From: Sequoia sempervirens
Taxonomy: Eukaryota > Streptophyta > Pinopsida > Cupressales > Cupressaceae
Assembly: GCA_007258455.2 (NCBI GenBank)
Contig: VDFB02193867.1
Location: 526,256,189-526,320,188, forward strand
Length of the DNA: 64,000 nucleotides
Direction: 5' to 3'
This document shows positions 44,319-56,830 of the stretch, in pieces. The translations under genes were made by a program, and so were the position numbers. Below the pieces are notes generated by a model. That model did not search any database, was not told the origin of the DNA, and saw only the letters and a list, made by a program, of their open reading frames with translations. Every line of letters begins with the position of its first letter. Positions within the stretch are counted from its first letter, which is position 1.

Positions 44319-47300
44319 TTATTTTAATATGTTTCATATACTTTGGGACTAATGCAGACCTTTGTTTTGTAGGATTAAATCCTACACATGGTGATATTTC
44401 TCAAGGGAGTTCACTTGGAAGACTTTCCTCAGTCTAGTTGGTCATAAAAATTAGCTAAGAAGAAATCCAACAAGACCTCCTAGATGTCTTGCTGACTACC
44501 AGTGCATTCTATCAATATACATCTATGTTGCCTATCGACAAGACCCCAGCGATGTCACAATGATCAGAAATCATATGCAGGCATCTATCACCAAGACATC
44601 ATTCATCATCTTGGCAACTAGGAGTTTCCTATCGGCATAAGTTTGTCTTCGGGGTGAGGTCATAACGAAGTTTCCATGTCTCATCAACCATTGTCAAAAG
44701 GATTCATACATTGGCATAAGGTTTTCTCCCCGCCAAGAAGTCTCTGCAAGTTCATGAAGTCCCACCAATTAGAAAAAAGGGTCTAACACTTCAGCGGGAG
44801 TTTGTTTTTGGGGAGATGTCTCCCCGAAAGGGGGGATTCCTTACCGATCACCGAGAATGATTTTCCTTTCAGCAAGAGGCCTTTACAGTAGGGAGATGTC
44901 TCAGTGAGGCCTTCAAGTTACATCGACATAGCACAAGAGGATTCTATTGGTAGTCTTTGGTGAGAGAATCAATATGTCTCAATGACTAGAAGGGTGGACT
45001 CAGGGAGATTTTTGATAAGACACAAGTGATCAATATGATGTCTCCCCAATTTTGGTGAGTCACATCGACCCACATGAGATTCAAGTTGCATCTCTGTAGG
45101 ACATAAGTTGAAATGTGGGACATCTCCCTGATGAGAGAATGTTACATCGACACATTGGAATGAAAAGAATACATATCAGTGTAATTGCAGAAAGATCTCC
45201 TTAACGGTCATTCAAAATGGGCTCTTGCCAAAAGATTATGCCCTCGGTGTAATCTCTCAGTGACCGAAGGAGGTCTCAGCGATATGAAGGAGGCTCGTTG
45301 AGAGAAAAGTGGCTTCGGTAAAAGGTCTTGCCAACCACAAAAATTCATGCTGACATGAAGAGAGGCCCCATCGAAACATATTGAGCTTAGCAAGAGTGAA
45401 AGAAATTGGTGAAAGGTCCTGTCGATATGAAAATCTTGGTGGCATGGAAGTGGGTCACCAAGAGTCTTCCCAAGGGAGGTTACACTGAAGCAAAAGGAGC
45501 CCAGAGAAAACAAAAGGGAGTCAGGAAGATTCTATGCAAATGAGGTGCCTTTGCTGGGATGTTTTACTGACATGGAAGAGTCTTACCAATTCATAAAGGG
45601 GCTCGCCAAATCAAAAGGAGTTCACTAGGAGTCTTAGTGATAAGAGAATGCTATTAGGGGACCCCACTAAAGGTGTAGAATGAGTTTGGCAAAAGAGGGG
45701 AGTTTGCCATAAGGTCTCCCCAAAACATCAAAGTTACCCTGACATACAAAATGGGCCTGCCAAGAGGTAAGGGAGACTTCGCCATGAGGTCCTAGCAAGA
45801 AAGTGGGATCGACATAGTGATCTAAGATTGCTAAAAGGTCTCAGAAACCATAAAGAGTCTCCCAAAAATGATGGGAGATCGCCAAAATATAATGCTTTTA
45901 GAAAGAGGTCTTACCGAAGAGAAGAAGTCACACCGAAAGGCTCTAACTTAGGGAGACTTTGAATGAATGGAATGGGTTCGGTAAGATGTCTTACCAACCC
46001 AATGATGTCTCAGTGACATGAAGGGGATATTGTCGTAAGTCTGCCCGAAAGAAAAGGGACCCCCACCAAAAGAAATGGAGCTTGGAAAGAGGGTCATGCC
46101 TTCGCTAAAAGGTCTTAGCGAAGAAAGAGAGTCACACCGAAATAGAAAGGCTGGGGCTCGAGGAGGATAGGAAGAGGTTGGGAAGACTCCGAGTGAATGA
46201 AGGACTTCACCATGAGGTCACTGCGACAAATGTTGGTCTCCCTGATATTGAAGATGAGTTCCCCATGTAAAGAAGGATATCGATATGACTGATAGGGACT
46301 CACCACAACCTCTGGCTAACATTGAGGGAGTCTTGCCGACGATAAGGAGGGCTTGTTAAGAGAAGAGGAATTCAGGGTAATGTCTTGCCGATTCTGAAAG
46401 GTCTCCTCAATACAAAATGTGCTCGCTGAGAGAAGAGCAACTTTTCCATATGGTCTTCCCGAGTTCATGTAGTCTTTCCAATTGTTTTTGTGAGCTCGAT
46501 ATGACTTGTTCAGTTTGTGAAAACATCTTGTTGACTATCTAATATCATGTCGATGGTTAATAAAAGTAGTATTATCACATCAAGGAGACAATAGGGGTGT
46601 CTCACCGACATGCAATACCATCCACACCACTTTTGACCACCTGGAAGCTTGCATGGCATATGATCATCCAATTAAAAGGAGCTAAGATGGGCCATTGACT
46701 GATTGACCACCCCTATGTAAGAAGACCAACATAATACAAAATAGATGGATTCCTTCTGAGAATAGATGATGATGGATTGACTTGGGTGAAATGAAAGGAT
46801 TTTCAAGGAGGCTCGATGGTGCTTCCAGAAGACGGTCAATGAACAAAGAAGTCCAAAACAGAAAGGGAGTCAAAGGAAAGAAGAAACTATGAGTCACATG
46901 GATAGCTATAATGACTAATGGCAAAGGAGGTAGATCAATATTAATGAAGATATTTTGGACATTCAAGACAACCCCAACAGAGTTTGAAGGTGGACACAAA
47001 GATAGGAAAGTTAATGTTGCAGTTTCCAAAAAGATCTAGAAAGGCTGCTCCTGAGGGTAGAAATCCTTTATTAGCATGGACAATAGGGCTTCACACTAAA
47101 TGCAGTTTTGACTTTCCTCAAAAGGTCTGAGAGCCGACTCTCCTAGATGCAGATATTTTGTAAACCCTAGTGTAGGGGAGATCACATTCTTTTGGTACAC
47201 ACTCTATATAAATGGAATTATTGCCTTTTTTTGTAAGGGTTATAACTTTTAGATAAAATAAGTAGAGTTAGACAGTTAGATTTTGAGACAACACTTCTAG

Positions 47301-48085
47301 ATTAGAACTTCTAGGTTTAGAAAAGTTTGAGACTAAGAACTGTTAGGAGTTAGTCAGTTAACATAAGGATATAGAGTTGCATCTTGATTCTTAGTAATAA
47401 GAGCTTCTTTTTGTCTTCTTGGTTAGTATTAAGGTTTTAGTATAGACTGTAATGTATTTTCAAGTTCTCCTAGTGTATTTGGAAACAATTTGGAGCCACA
47501 GATTCTCTGTACACTGGTGATTGTGCTAGCTTTATAAATATTGCTTATTTGTTTTATTAATGGTAGAAGCAATTAGAGTTTAATCTACTTCATGTTGTGT
47601 TCCTAAATGATATTTTTCTTAATTGATCATTTGATTTGTGAAGTCTTCAAGGAATGAAATGTTATTTGTGTTTTATTTAAATGGTGGCTAAAAATATGTT
47701 ATTCGAATTAGCATCGAGAATGAAAGAGGTTGTGTGTCAATCACAAGCTTATCTTGTTCTACAGTTTTAGTTTATAATTCCTTGAAGTTAACAAGTTTGG
47801 TTAAGATTGGATGAACTATTGTTCTTTTTTGTTTCAAAACCCTGATCTATCTTTTGTTGTTTCTTTAAAAACCCCTGTTAAATTAGGTTTTATTTTGTTC
47901 TTGATCTTAGAACAATCCAGAAGCTCACACTAGCATGCCCCCTTGAATATTACTATTGCATTAACCACTAAGTAACATCAGCACAGTTGAGACCCAACTA
48001 CAAAGACCTTAGGAGCTAAGGCATCCATGTGTTTCCCTTTCTCTTTCAAGAGAAGTAGAATAGTAATATTTTGCTTGCATTGTTG
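44319..48085 (+). repeat. Long LTR-like repeat (tentative)
   Basis: No coding sequence. It contains a motif array (44440-46650), a TATA box TATATAAAT near 47209, a T-rich transcribed-looking part and, at 48086-48101, TGGTGCCAAAATTGCC, which loosely resembles gypsy primer sites of TGGCGCC type. Together these look like an LTR followed by a primer site on the plus strand, but there is no second LTR and no pol in the window. Confidence 0.35.
44440..46650 (+). repeat. Degenerate GTCTYNCCGA motif array
   Basis: I count at least 28 occurrences of variants of GTCT(C/T)NCCGA in about 2.2 kb, for example GTCTTGCCGA, GTCTTACCGA and GTCTCACCGA, usually followed by short purine-rich spacers such as AGAAGAGG. 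Spacing is irregular, roughly 40-120 bases. Confidence 0.7.
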
Positions 48086-48179
48086 TGGTGCCAAAATTGC
48101 CATCAACAAGTATATTTTTATGCTTACTTTGAAAGGTACATAATACAACTCACCATAAATGAATTATAGGTAATTTGAC

Positions 48180-48835
48180 ATTCAGTGTAGGCTAGGCCAC
48201 TTACAACCAACCAGTTCCTCTATGTGACAACTCTTTTAGCTCTCTCACAAGTCTTACATCATATTTTTAGTTCACTATCAAAAACTCTGACATGATTTTA
48301 GCAGACAGACTCACTTTCTTCATTGCCCCTTTTGAATCTAAACTCCTAAATTCTCTAGGTCAATGGTTGGGCCTCTTTAACCAAACAATACATGGTAACT
48401 TTTCATATCATGTAGTGTATGTCAAGTTCAACACATTCAAGAACAACTATAACATTGATGATAACCATTTGGGAATAGACATCAATTCAATTGTATGCTT
48501 CTTGATTATTTCTTGCTTTTTGTTTATTGTTGGGAGGTGGTATTTCAAATAGAGAGAAATGAGGCTAGATAATGAAGGTGAGGAGGGAGACAAAGATCTA
48601 GATGAATAGTTTTCTCAATGACCAAGAAATTTTTCTTACACTCAACTCAATGTAGCTACCTTATCTTCAACAAGAATGAAATACTAGGAGGAGGGGGCTT
48701 TAGAGGTGTCTATAGAGGTATCTTTCCTAAAACCAATGAGATAGTGGATATAAAGAGGATATATCAAGGATCAAGGTAGGGAAGAAAACAATACATTTTA
48801 GAGATTCAAATGCTAGCACAAACCCCCAAGCACAT
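48180..48835 (+). pseudogene. L-type lectin receptor-like kinase pseudogene fragment
   Basis: In frame from about 48187 the sequence reads VG-stop-ATYNQPVPL, then LTFFIAPFESKL, GQWLGLFNQT and NIDDNHLGIDINSIV, the legume-lectin domain of plant LecRLKs (carbohydrate-binding loops included). The frame passes straight to a hydrophobic segment (FLIISCFLFIVGRWYF), skipping the C-terminal half of the lectin fold. Juxtamembrane sequence RNFSYTQLNVAT follows. After a frameshift come the kinase start GGGGFRGVYRGIFPKTNEIV with DIKRI (usual VAVKRI) and the beginning of helix C. It stops near 48835; the rest of the kinase is absent. Intact family members are plasma-membrane receptors of about 650 residues. 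Confidence 0.85.
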
Positions 48836-49189
48836 GGGGCAAGCAAGAGAACAAGCCCTATCTACAAGATATCTAAAAATTTCCTAAAAAATAAACTCAA
48901 AACAATATGCATCATCAAAGAGATTAACCATTGATGTGAGAACCACAAAGATATATTCCACAAACATCCAACAACACTTACAAATACTTCTTTCACACTG
49001 TTATGCTACAAACAACCACCACAATTTAAACAAAAACAAAATATTTCATCTCAAAAACACAAAATACATAATCATGAGATAAAACATCATTAGAGAAACT
49101 TGTGGAACACTTCATTACATGAAAGATGAACTACGATACTACAAAAGTATGGAGAGAACATTCACCAAGATGGAAGAGAAGAAACATCA
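48836..49189. other. A/C-rich non-coding DNA
   Basis: About 350 bases following the kinase fragment. No recognisable feature. Confidence 0.5.
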
Positions 49190-49420
49190 AGGCAGAGAAA
49201 TGTGGAGCATTTTTTGGATTAGTCCTAACAAGCAACAAAACTCCCAACCTTCTACAATTATCACAAATCTCCTTGACACCACTAGTGACCTAAAAAAATA
49301 TGATTGCATCATCCACATAGTAAGAACACTGAATCTCAAATCACAAGACCAAATCTTCAAAGGAAAAGTAATGTAGAGAATTCTCCCAAATAGTCTTCAA
49401 ATCAACCTCTTGAACTAGAA
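49190..49420 (-). pseudogene. Possible reverse-transcriptase fragment (YVDD)
   Basis: One minus-strand frame reads EIQCSYYVDDAIIFF then stop, VTSGVKEICDNCRRLGVLL. The YVDD followed by two hydrophobics and a basic segment resembles an RT palm motif (LINE or copia). Only about 40 residues fit, so this is weak. Confidence 0.3.
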
Positions 49421-52400
49421 ACTTTCACCAAAAACTAGAGACCATAACTTCCTTGCAGCAACACATAATTCCATAGGAACAACATGAGAGAGGAAACACC
49501 ATACTAGATACCATTATAAATATCTCTCCAACTTCAACATTACTTCTAATCCTCATATTAATATGACATCATCTCTTCTAACAACAACCATACTCAATAC
49601 TACTTTAATTATCATCAAACAAGGCATTACATCCAACCTTGAACATCAACAACACCACTAATAACACATCATCATACATCAATGAAAACCCAAACTGGGT
49701 GTACATCAATAAAAAATAATTCCAAACATATGTGCAACAATATCCCAAAAAAAATATTGACATGAACGACAAAAAATGCCAAACATATGTGCAACACAAG
49801 TATGGTGTCTCCTCATGGATAGTCACCTTGTATAATTTTTTCCCCCATACACTATGAATCGATACATACAACCTTATAAAACTAAATAGAAAATGTTTCT
49901 AGTGTACCCACTACTACAATCTCTATGGCTTGTGGTTGCAAATAAAAAATTTCATCACTTACCTATTGAAAATCCCTACTAAATATAACTATGTTCCTAG
50001 ATTTTCTAAAGCCCACCCTTTCTTGTAAGTCTTGTAGCATCTCTTCCCTTTGGTGGACCAAAATATACCTAGCTAGGACAATGATTCTTAAACATTATGA
50101 CTTTTGTTCAAGTATATTTTTAGTATTATTAACCATTTAAATGAACCTTGGGAATTTCTCTCTCTTAAGCATCATATGTAATTGTGTTCCATTATTAAGA
50201 TTTAAATCTTGTAACTTAATTTTTCTTATGGTGGGGATGAATTTATTGTAACCTTAGTCACATTATTTAAACTTAATAATATTGCTATTGATAACCTGTA
50301 TGAATTATGCATCAAATATTATAACTCTCTAACCTTAAATATTAAATTTCATAATGATTTTTTCCTTTAGTACATTTTAAAATGTCACAATTCAACTAAT
50401 GTAAGATTTCATATAGAATAACTCTACAACATGCAATATTTGGCTTAAGATTATAGCCAACTAAGATCACATGAAAGAATAAGAAAGATTAGGTATGAAA
50501 TAATAATTCTATTCTATCAAAGGGTGCAAATGATATAAATTGTTCTATGAATTATGCTATTTAATCAATATCAATCCATATGATTTACATATGAGATCGC
50601 CAGATTGTTAATATGCTTATATTCCTTGCTAAAAAATATCCATGAGTGTGAATAGACCATTTAGACCATCAAGGAAGCTCATGGTCATGGATAACTAAAT
50701 ACAAATTTAATATCAACACTAATCATGTTGATGGTGGAATTCAAGTAAGTGAAGTCTAGTAAGTTATGAATTCTTACTACCTTGGTTGTAACCTATATCT
50801 ACCATGAAATTATTTTAGGTTGCATTGGATGAAATTATTAGATGTTATTACTAACTTCAATCTATAAGTTATTCTAAATGTGATAATTTAATTATTATGG
50901 AAAATTAAATTGTACACCATTAATTTATGAATTAAGGCTACATGGAAGGTTATATTTGGTACTAATGAAGATAGAGATTGAACAATATTTTTTTCATTAT
51001 GATGTTTTAGCTACACATATAATTGATATATTGTTGTAATGAGTGTGTATGTATGATTACCAGTGGGATAAAAAGAAAAGCATTAGAGCCATAATTTTAC
51101 CCACTTGACATGATGAAGTAATTTTTTTGGTTTTTTTATCATCAAGTCTTTTTATTTTTTAAGAAAAAATAAAAAATCATGAATAATTATATTAATGTAA
51201 AGTGAAAATACATAGGAGCACATCAATTCCATCAAAGGTTACATATTGAAGCTTACAAGGGGGCCAAAACTAGACAACTTGTCTCATAAAAATGTGCAAA
51301 AAGGTAGAGAAGCCAATACTGAAGCCTAGGCCAAATAATAAAAGTAATCTGAGCACACCAAAATAAGAAATTGAACATAGGATTGGGTAGACCCAGCACT
51401 CATACAACATCAAGGGAGGAATCAAAATCCAGAATCCATTAGAAATCAATCATTTGTTACAAGTCATTAACTTTCTTGAGAAAAACATAGCCCATGTGTG
51501 TTATAGCTTATGTTGTGCTAATGGAATCATGTGAAAGTTGCCAAGGAAAGGAAACCATTGAACACTAGTAAATTCCATGTGCCGATATTATGGAGAGCAG
51601 TGCTATGGGATGCCAACACCAAGCCTTAGTGAAGCAAAAATTTGATTTAAACCTTGAAGGTTGCATTTTTTTAAGAAAATGGAGGCCAATTCCTTCACCA
51701 TTTCCTTAGAATTTCCAAGGTCAAGCAAGGAGGCCAAAACCATGAAGTGATTCCTATATTCACCCTATAATTCTCAAGGGATCTAATAAATTTAGCACCT
51801 AGGACCATCTTCACTACTCTTAGGTCCCTACTACATGTATTTTTCATTATTACTTTCAGATGCTAGTTTGAGATGGTGCCATCAAAATCCATCTACTGAC
51901 GTGACCACTTGAGGTGGATAGGAGTGTCCATACTCAAAATGCTTAGAAAATAAATAGAGAATGCATGAGAAAAATGGGTGGAAATAATACTTCAAATAGG
52001 GAAAGCTGATATAAGCACTTTCATATCTAGTGAGGGGGAATTGATTCCAAGATCTAATAGCAAATGAAGTACTTACAAATTTGATGAGGCTTTTATTATA
52101 CTTTTTTTGTTCCCACACACTTGAGGAATACTATGTAGATAATTTGGTGTTGATGGTAAGACTATAAAATACTTGAGAGTTTATTATTTGACACTTAATG
52201 ACCAAAGATCAACCATATTGAGAGTTTCCTTTTGGTGGTGACATCAGATTAACACTATGTCGATAGAAATAAAAGAATAATAAATGTATATCCCACCAAA
52301 TCAGGAGTATGTAGGGCCTTAGTTAATTCTCAATTAAATAATACAATTGTGAGATGTTCAACTCAAAGCCAACTTCCATGTGGTAGCAATTCATAAGATG

Positions 52401-53421
52401 AGGGGATCAAGATTTGTGGAGGATGCTCAGAGAAGCACACTGCTACCACATGTTAAAAAGATAAGTTAGTTGGCTACCTTTTGTGGTGACTATTAGTTTT
52501 TGAAACCATTAAGACACTTTGGTAGTTAAAATCACCTTTTACCTACATGATGATCCTAATTGGATCTCTGACCAAACTCCCTTCATTAGTTATATGCTAA
52601 GATTAAAGACCAAGAAAAAATATGTTGGCCATCACAGATATAGATCTAAAATGGAGTTCAAGAGTAGTTGTGTCAAACTTCATAAACACTTTGTGCTGAG
52701 ACTGAAATGAAAACTACCCACTAACACAATGATTAAAATCCTAAGGCCTTAGAGTCCCCCTAAACTTACACCCAAATTACAAGTGTCATGGATGGAATCG
52801 AAGCTCCAATTATAACTTTGGGAATCACTCTCGGGGTATTGCAATGGTGGGCTTGTGGTAGTATCATGAAAGAATTAATCCATCCTTCACAAATGTATCT
52901 CAATATCAAGAGGAGTGATGTAAGCCTCCCACTCTAGCATCCTTACCACTAAGGATAACAATGCGGGGTGATCCCATAATAATGGGTTACACTTTTTGGC
53001 CAAACATAACATTGAAATCATCATTTTTCTCCAGATCTTCACTTTCTTCCACCTATAGTAGCTAAACCATTAAGAATTTGAAGATGAAGAAAACTAGTAA
53101 TTCATGATATTTTGTGTCTAAATTCTAATTATATTTTTAAAAAAATTGTGAATCAATTTATGTAATTTTTAATAACTTATATTTTCTACTAAACAATATT
53201 TTTAAAAAGTGATGTTTACTTTGTATGACATGTGGTCACTAAAAAAGTAACCCTTCTACTTTTTCTGACTTATTTGGGCCCTCCTTGTGATTTTGGCTTA
53301 ATATTGCCTTGATTTAATGTTGTAAGGTGGATAACACATTCAAATTAGGTCTTGGGCCCTTGTGAACTAAAAGGATTCAAATGGTACCTTACTTAAGTGT
53401 TGTAAAGTGTTGTAGCATATT
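49421..53421. other. About 4 kb of AT-rich DNA without recognisable genes
   Basis: Short open frames (for example 49605-49871, 51882-52118 and 52519-52710) have no motif or context support. I see no inverted or direct repeats of note. Confidence 0.5.
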
Positions 53422-53460
53422 GGGTATGTGTAGGATCATGATGGGCCAAAAAGTGGCAAT
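53422..53460 (+). repeat. Terminal motif shared with the MITE at 32197
   Basis: GGGTATGTGTAGGATCATGA continues as TGGGCCAAAAAGTGGCAAT, matching 32197-32235 at about 33 of 38 bases. No inverted partner was found downstream in the window. Confidence 0.6.
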
Positions 53461-53559
53461 GGGAAAAAAATTATGATTTTCCTCAACCCAAAAACGTGAA
53501 AATGACGAGTTGAATTTTTTCTAGATTGGGTGTCAGTACATTGCTCCAAAGCAATGCCC

Positions 53560-53644
53560 AAACCAAGATTTACATATTGGATATCCGATTTGAATAGGAT
53601 ATCCAATCCAAATTGGATATTTGATTTGTAATGCCTATAAATAG
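53560..53644 (+). promoter_or_regulatory. Pol II promoter: GGATATCC repeats and TATA box
   Basis: A consensus TATAAATAG at 53636-53644 is preceded by three related blocks at about 53576-53627 (TTGGATATCCGATTTG, AGGATATCCAATCC, TTGGATATTTGATTTG). Two contain the palindrome GGATATCC. A further related ATATCAAATATCCGATC lies in the presumed 5' leader at 53715-53731. Transcription would start near 53670. Confidence 0.55.
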
Positions 53645-53669
53645 AAAAGTGAGGGCTTTTAACATCATT

Positions 53670-56196
53670 TTACTCATTTATAATAGGTCGTGGGAGAATA
53701 GTGAGAGTGACTAGATATCAAATATCCGATCACAACATATATCTAATTTAAAAGGTATGTTTTTGGATTGTTTTTTGTTTTAATCAAATTTTCAAATATA
53801 TTTGCAAAATTTTAAGTAGTTTTTTATGGATTTTTTTTAAAAAGTAGGGTTTTTGATTAATTTTTATTAAAAACTAGGTTTTACAATGGATTTTTATTAA
53901 AAATAATTTGTTTATGGATTTTGAATAAAAATAAATTTTTATGTATTTTTATTAAAAACTAGAGCTTTTTATAAATTTTTGTTAAAAAGTAGGTTTTTTT
54001 TTAATTTTTTATTAAAAAATAGGGTTTTTTTTACAATAATTTCATTTATATTGTGTAATTTCAATTAGATTAATTAGTTTTTAACTATAATTAGGTATTA
54101 TGGATGAGAATGAAAATGCAAAAATTCTAAATGATCCACAAGTTGAGAATGAAAATGCAAAAATTCCAAATGATCCACCAGCTAAGAATGAAAATGCACA
54201 AATTCCAAATGATCCACCACCTTCATGCCCATCAATTGAAGACTTAATTGGTAAAAAATTAGATTAATTGAGGGGAATTTGCGATATTTATAAGACAATC
54301 CCTTGATTATCCCAGATGACAACCACATTGAAGGAAATAATTAAAAATATAGAAACCCTCTCCACCCAACATAATGTTCATTCATTTGTGGAAAGAAAGC
54401 ATGAGGGAATATTACTCATGTGGATTATCTTATGATAATGTGAAATATTTTGAAATAACAAAAGCCCAAATAGCCTCTTTATTTGTTAATCCCTGCATTG
54501 GTTTTCTAGTTAATGTGAATAAACAAAAACTTTCTATAAAATGGTGCATGCATAGGGGCATAGTAGATAACTTTTGGGATTATTGGTGTATGGTTTTTGA
54601 TAAACCACCCAACAAAAATTGTGATGTACCATTTTACTTTATTAAAAAATTATATGTTGAGTTTGTGTTAGGGAATCATGTCAATTACTTTGACATTAAA
54701 CCCTTGCAAGGTGTCCATGGAGGTATGTCCTAGGATAGGCCAAAGGCAGTTAGAGTAGTTAGGATCCCACTTGTTCCCCCTCCTCCCCTTCCTTCACCAC
54801 CTCTAGTACAACATACAAATATTATGGAGGATGTAGCGACATAGAATATCTAGGCCATTCACTCTTTGAGTGGTCTTTTGGTTTCCCATACTTCTTCAGT
54901 AGCTCAGCCATATTTTGGTGATGGATTCAGTGTTGTTGCATCATCCTCCTCGAGTCCACAAATTTGTGTGCTACATAATTACAATATGTGCCACCAAATA
55001 TGTTTGGGTCCTCTTGTACAACCCACTGAGTAGCCATTGGACACTTCTAATTATGACATCTAGGATGTGGAGATTATAGGAGATCACATGTAGGGGAGTG
55101 GAGCAGACCCTACAAAGTCCTCTCTTGATAGAGAGGTGGACATTGGAATAGTTACATAGGTAAGATTTAAGTTGTAAATTCACAATTTGCATTTGTTTTT
55201 AAATGAATATTAATAAGAGATAGTATCAAGTACTAATATTTATTTACATGGTCTATTTAATAGTTAATGTTTGAGGAGGAGCTCACATAGGTGACTGAAA
55301 GCACTCTTAGGGCCATTTCATTTGGTCTTGACATGCACATAGTATGTATTTTCACACCCACTTGTTTACATTTTTTTATTATATACCTGCTTGTCATTTG
55401 AATTGTCATTAATGAAATTATATATTAACTTATATGTTTATCTTATTCTTCACTTGTAGGAAACACCTAGTGCGAGCAAGGTGCAGTTTTGTCCAAACTA
55501 TGGATGCAAAATGTTAGATAAGGGAAATGTAATTGAACTCAAATTCGATTGAATTAAGATTTTTAATATCTTTTATTGATTATACATACATTGACATAGA
55601 TTTGTAGTTTCATATGTACTTGTCATTTTTATGTATTGGCAGTTATGAGCTATACATCATTGTTGAAAAGTGTTGCAATGTCTGAAGGATTAGGTATTGG
55701 AACACCTCAAGGAGGAGGTGTTGAAACACCTCAAGGACGAGGTGTCAAAACACCTAAAGGAGATAAAGAAAAAGATCAGCCTAAAGAGGTATGTGTTTAT
55801 TTTATTTTTTGTTAGGTAAATATGTTCCTATTACTGACAATTGTATACTAACTTGGATCAATTTTATGTTTTTGTTCACATATATAGATTGACATTACAA
55901 AAGTTGGTTTGGTTGGTTCTTTGAGAGGGCAATATTCTAGGACTCCTAACCCTTTGAAGAGACATATATTTTAGGTAATCAAGATTTCAATTTTAGAGTT
56001 CAATTATAATTCAATGTATATTGATTTTGATGTTAATTATTCAATTTACAAATATATAGTATAACTAATCTAATTTGTGGTTTGAATTTTTATTGTACAG
56101 CTGCCTTTAGAGCCAATAAGTGCTTCAAAGAGGCTCCATTTTGGTGATCCACCATTATTTTAGGATGAGATAGACATTTTGGAATGCAAATTTTGA
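53670..56196 (+). pseudogene. Unrecognised multi-exon gene, probably transposon-borne, degenerate
   Basis: Likely exons are about 53670-53754, 54095-55159, 55264-55341, 55460-55528, 55643-55788, 55888-55974 and 56101-56196. Most junctions have GT donors (GTATGT, GTAAGA, GTATGTG, GTAATC) and TAG or CAG acceptors. The ATG is at 54100. The protein starts with three 13-residue repeats (ENENAKIPNDPP type), then a Tyr/Phe/Trp-rich region (54374-54733), a Pro-rich part, short repeats GVETPQGGG (about 55695-55760), and an end reading ISASKRLHFGDPP before the TGA at 56194. In-frame TAA, TGA and TAG sit at probable CAA, CGA and CAG codons, and a frameshift lies near 54370. I recognise no domain. The terminal motif upstream suggests a DNA-transposon gene. 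Confidence 0.55.
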
Positions 56197-56639
56197 ATAG
56201 ATATTGAGATGGCATATGCCACATTTTGTAAAACATTGTTTGAGTTGGCATTGATGCCATTTTTTTATATGGACATACACTTAATTATTGGATAATTTGA
56301 TGTATAGAAGTTGACAATCAAAATTTAATTTCTTCCTCATGTGCATGATTAAACTCTTTGAAAATTTAATCAAGTGAGCAATGGTTAAATATCAATGTAC
56401 AATAGCATAAAAAGGAATGGTTATATTATGTAGTTTATATTCATATCACTGATTGCATTGCATTGCACATCTTTCAAACTCAAAGCATTACTTTACATTG
56501 CATAACTAACAAATATATGTTGATAGATGAAAAAATTTCAATTACAATATAGCTTTTACAAAGTCAACCTAAGCAATTATGTAATTACTTCACATTACAT
56601 AACTAATAACTAGGAGCAATTGTCAATTGCATTTGCTTG
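56197..56639. other. AT-rich DNA, no feature seen
   Basis: About 440 bases downstream of the multi-exon pseudogene, presumably 3' flank. No polyadenylation site can be placed with confidence. Confidence 0.5.
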
Positions 56640-56830
56640 TCATGGAATTCTATAAGACCACATTTCTTTGAGGAATTTTTCAAATAGTTCACTACCTTGT
56701 CTATGCTACCACATTTTTCATACATGTGTACCAAATATTTTTATCAAACAGTTCACTGGCTTGTTGCTATGGCTAAAATCCCAAAACAAGTGCTTTCAAA
56801 CAAGCTACGGATTGATGCAAATGCATAGGG
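56640..56830 (-). pseudogene. Possible pentatricopeptide-repeat (PPR) remnant
   Basis: Minus-strand frames give LVHMYEKCGSIDKV and, in neighbouring frames, ASELFDKN and ELFEKFLKE. These fit the 'LVDMYAKCGSIEDARxLFDKM' core of plant PPR proteins, which bind organellar RNA. Only one to two repeats are readable, across frameshifts. Confidence 0.45.

Noticed and set aside
45208..45513. 101-codon minus-strand frame in the motif array
   Set aside because: It arises from repeated GTCTYNCCGA words; composition is ordinary for the repeat and no domain is visible.
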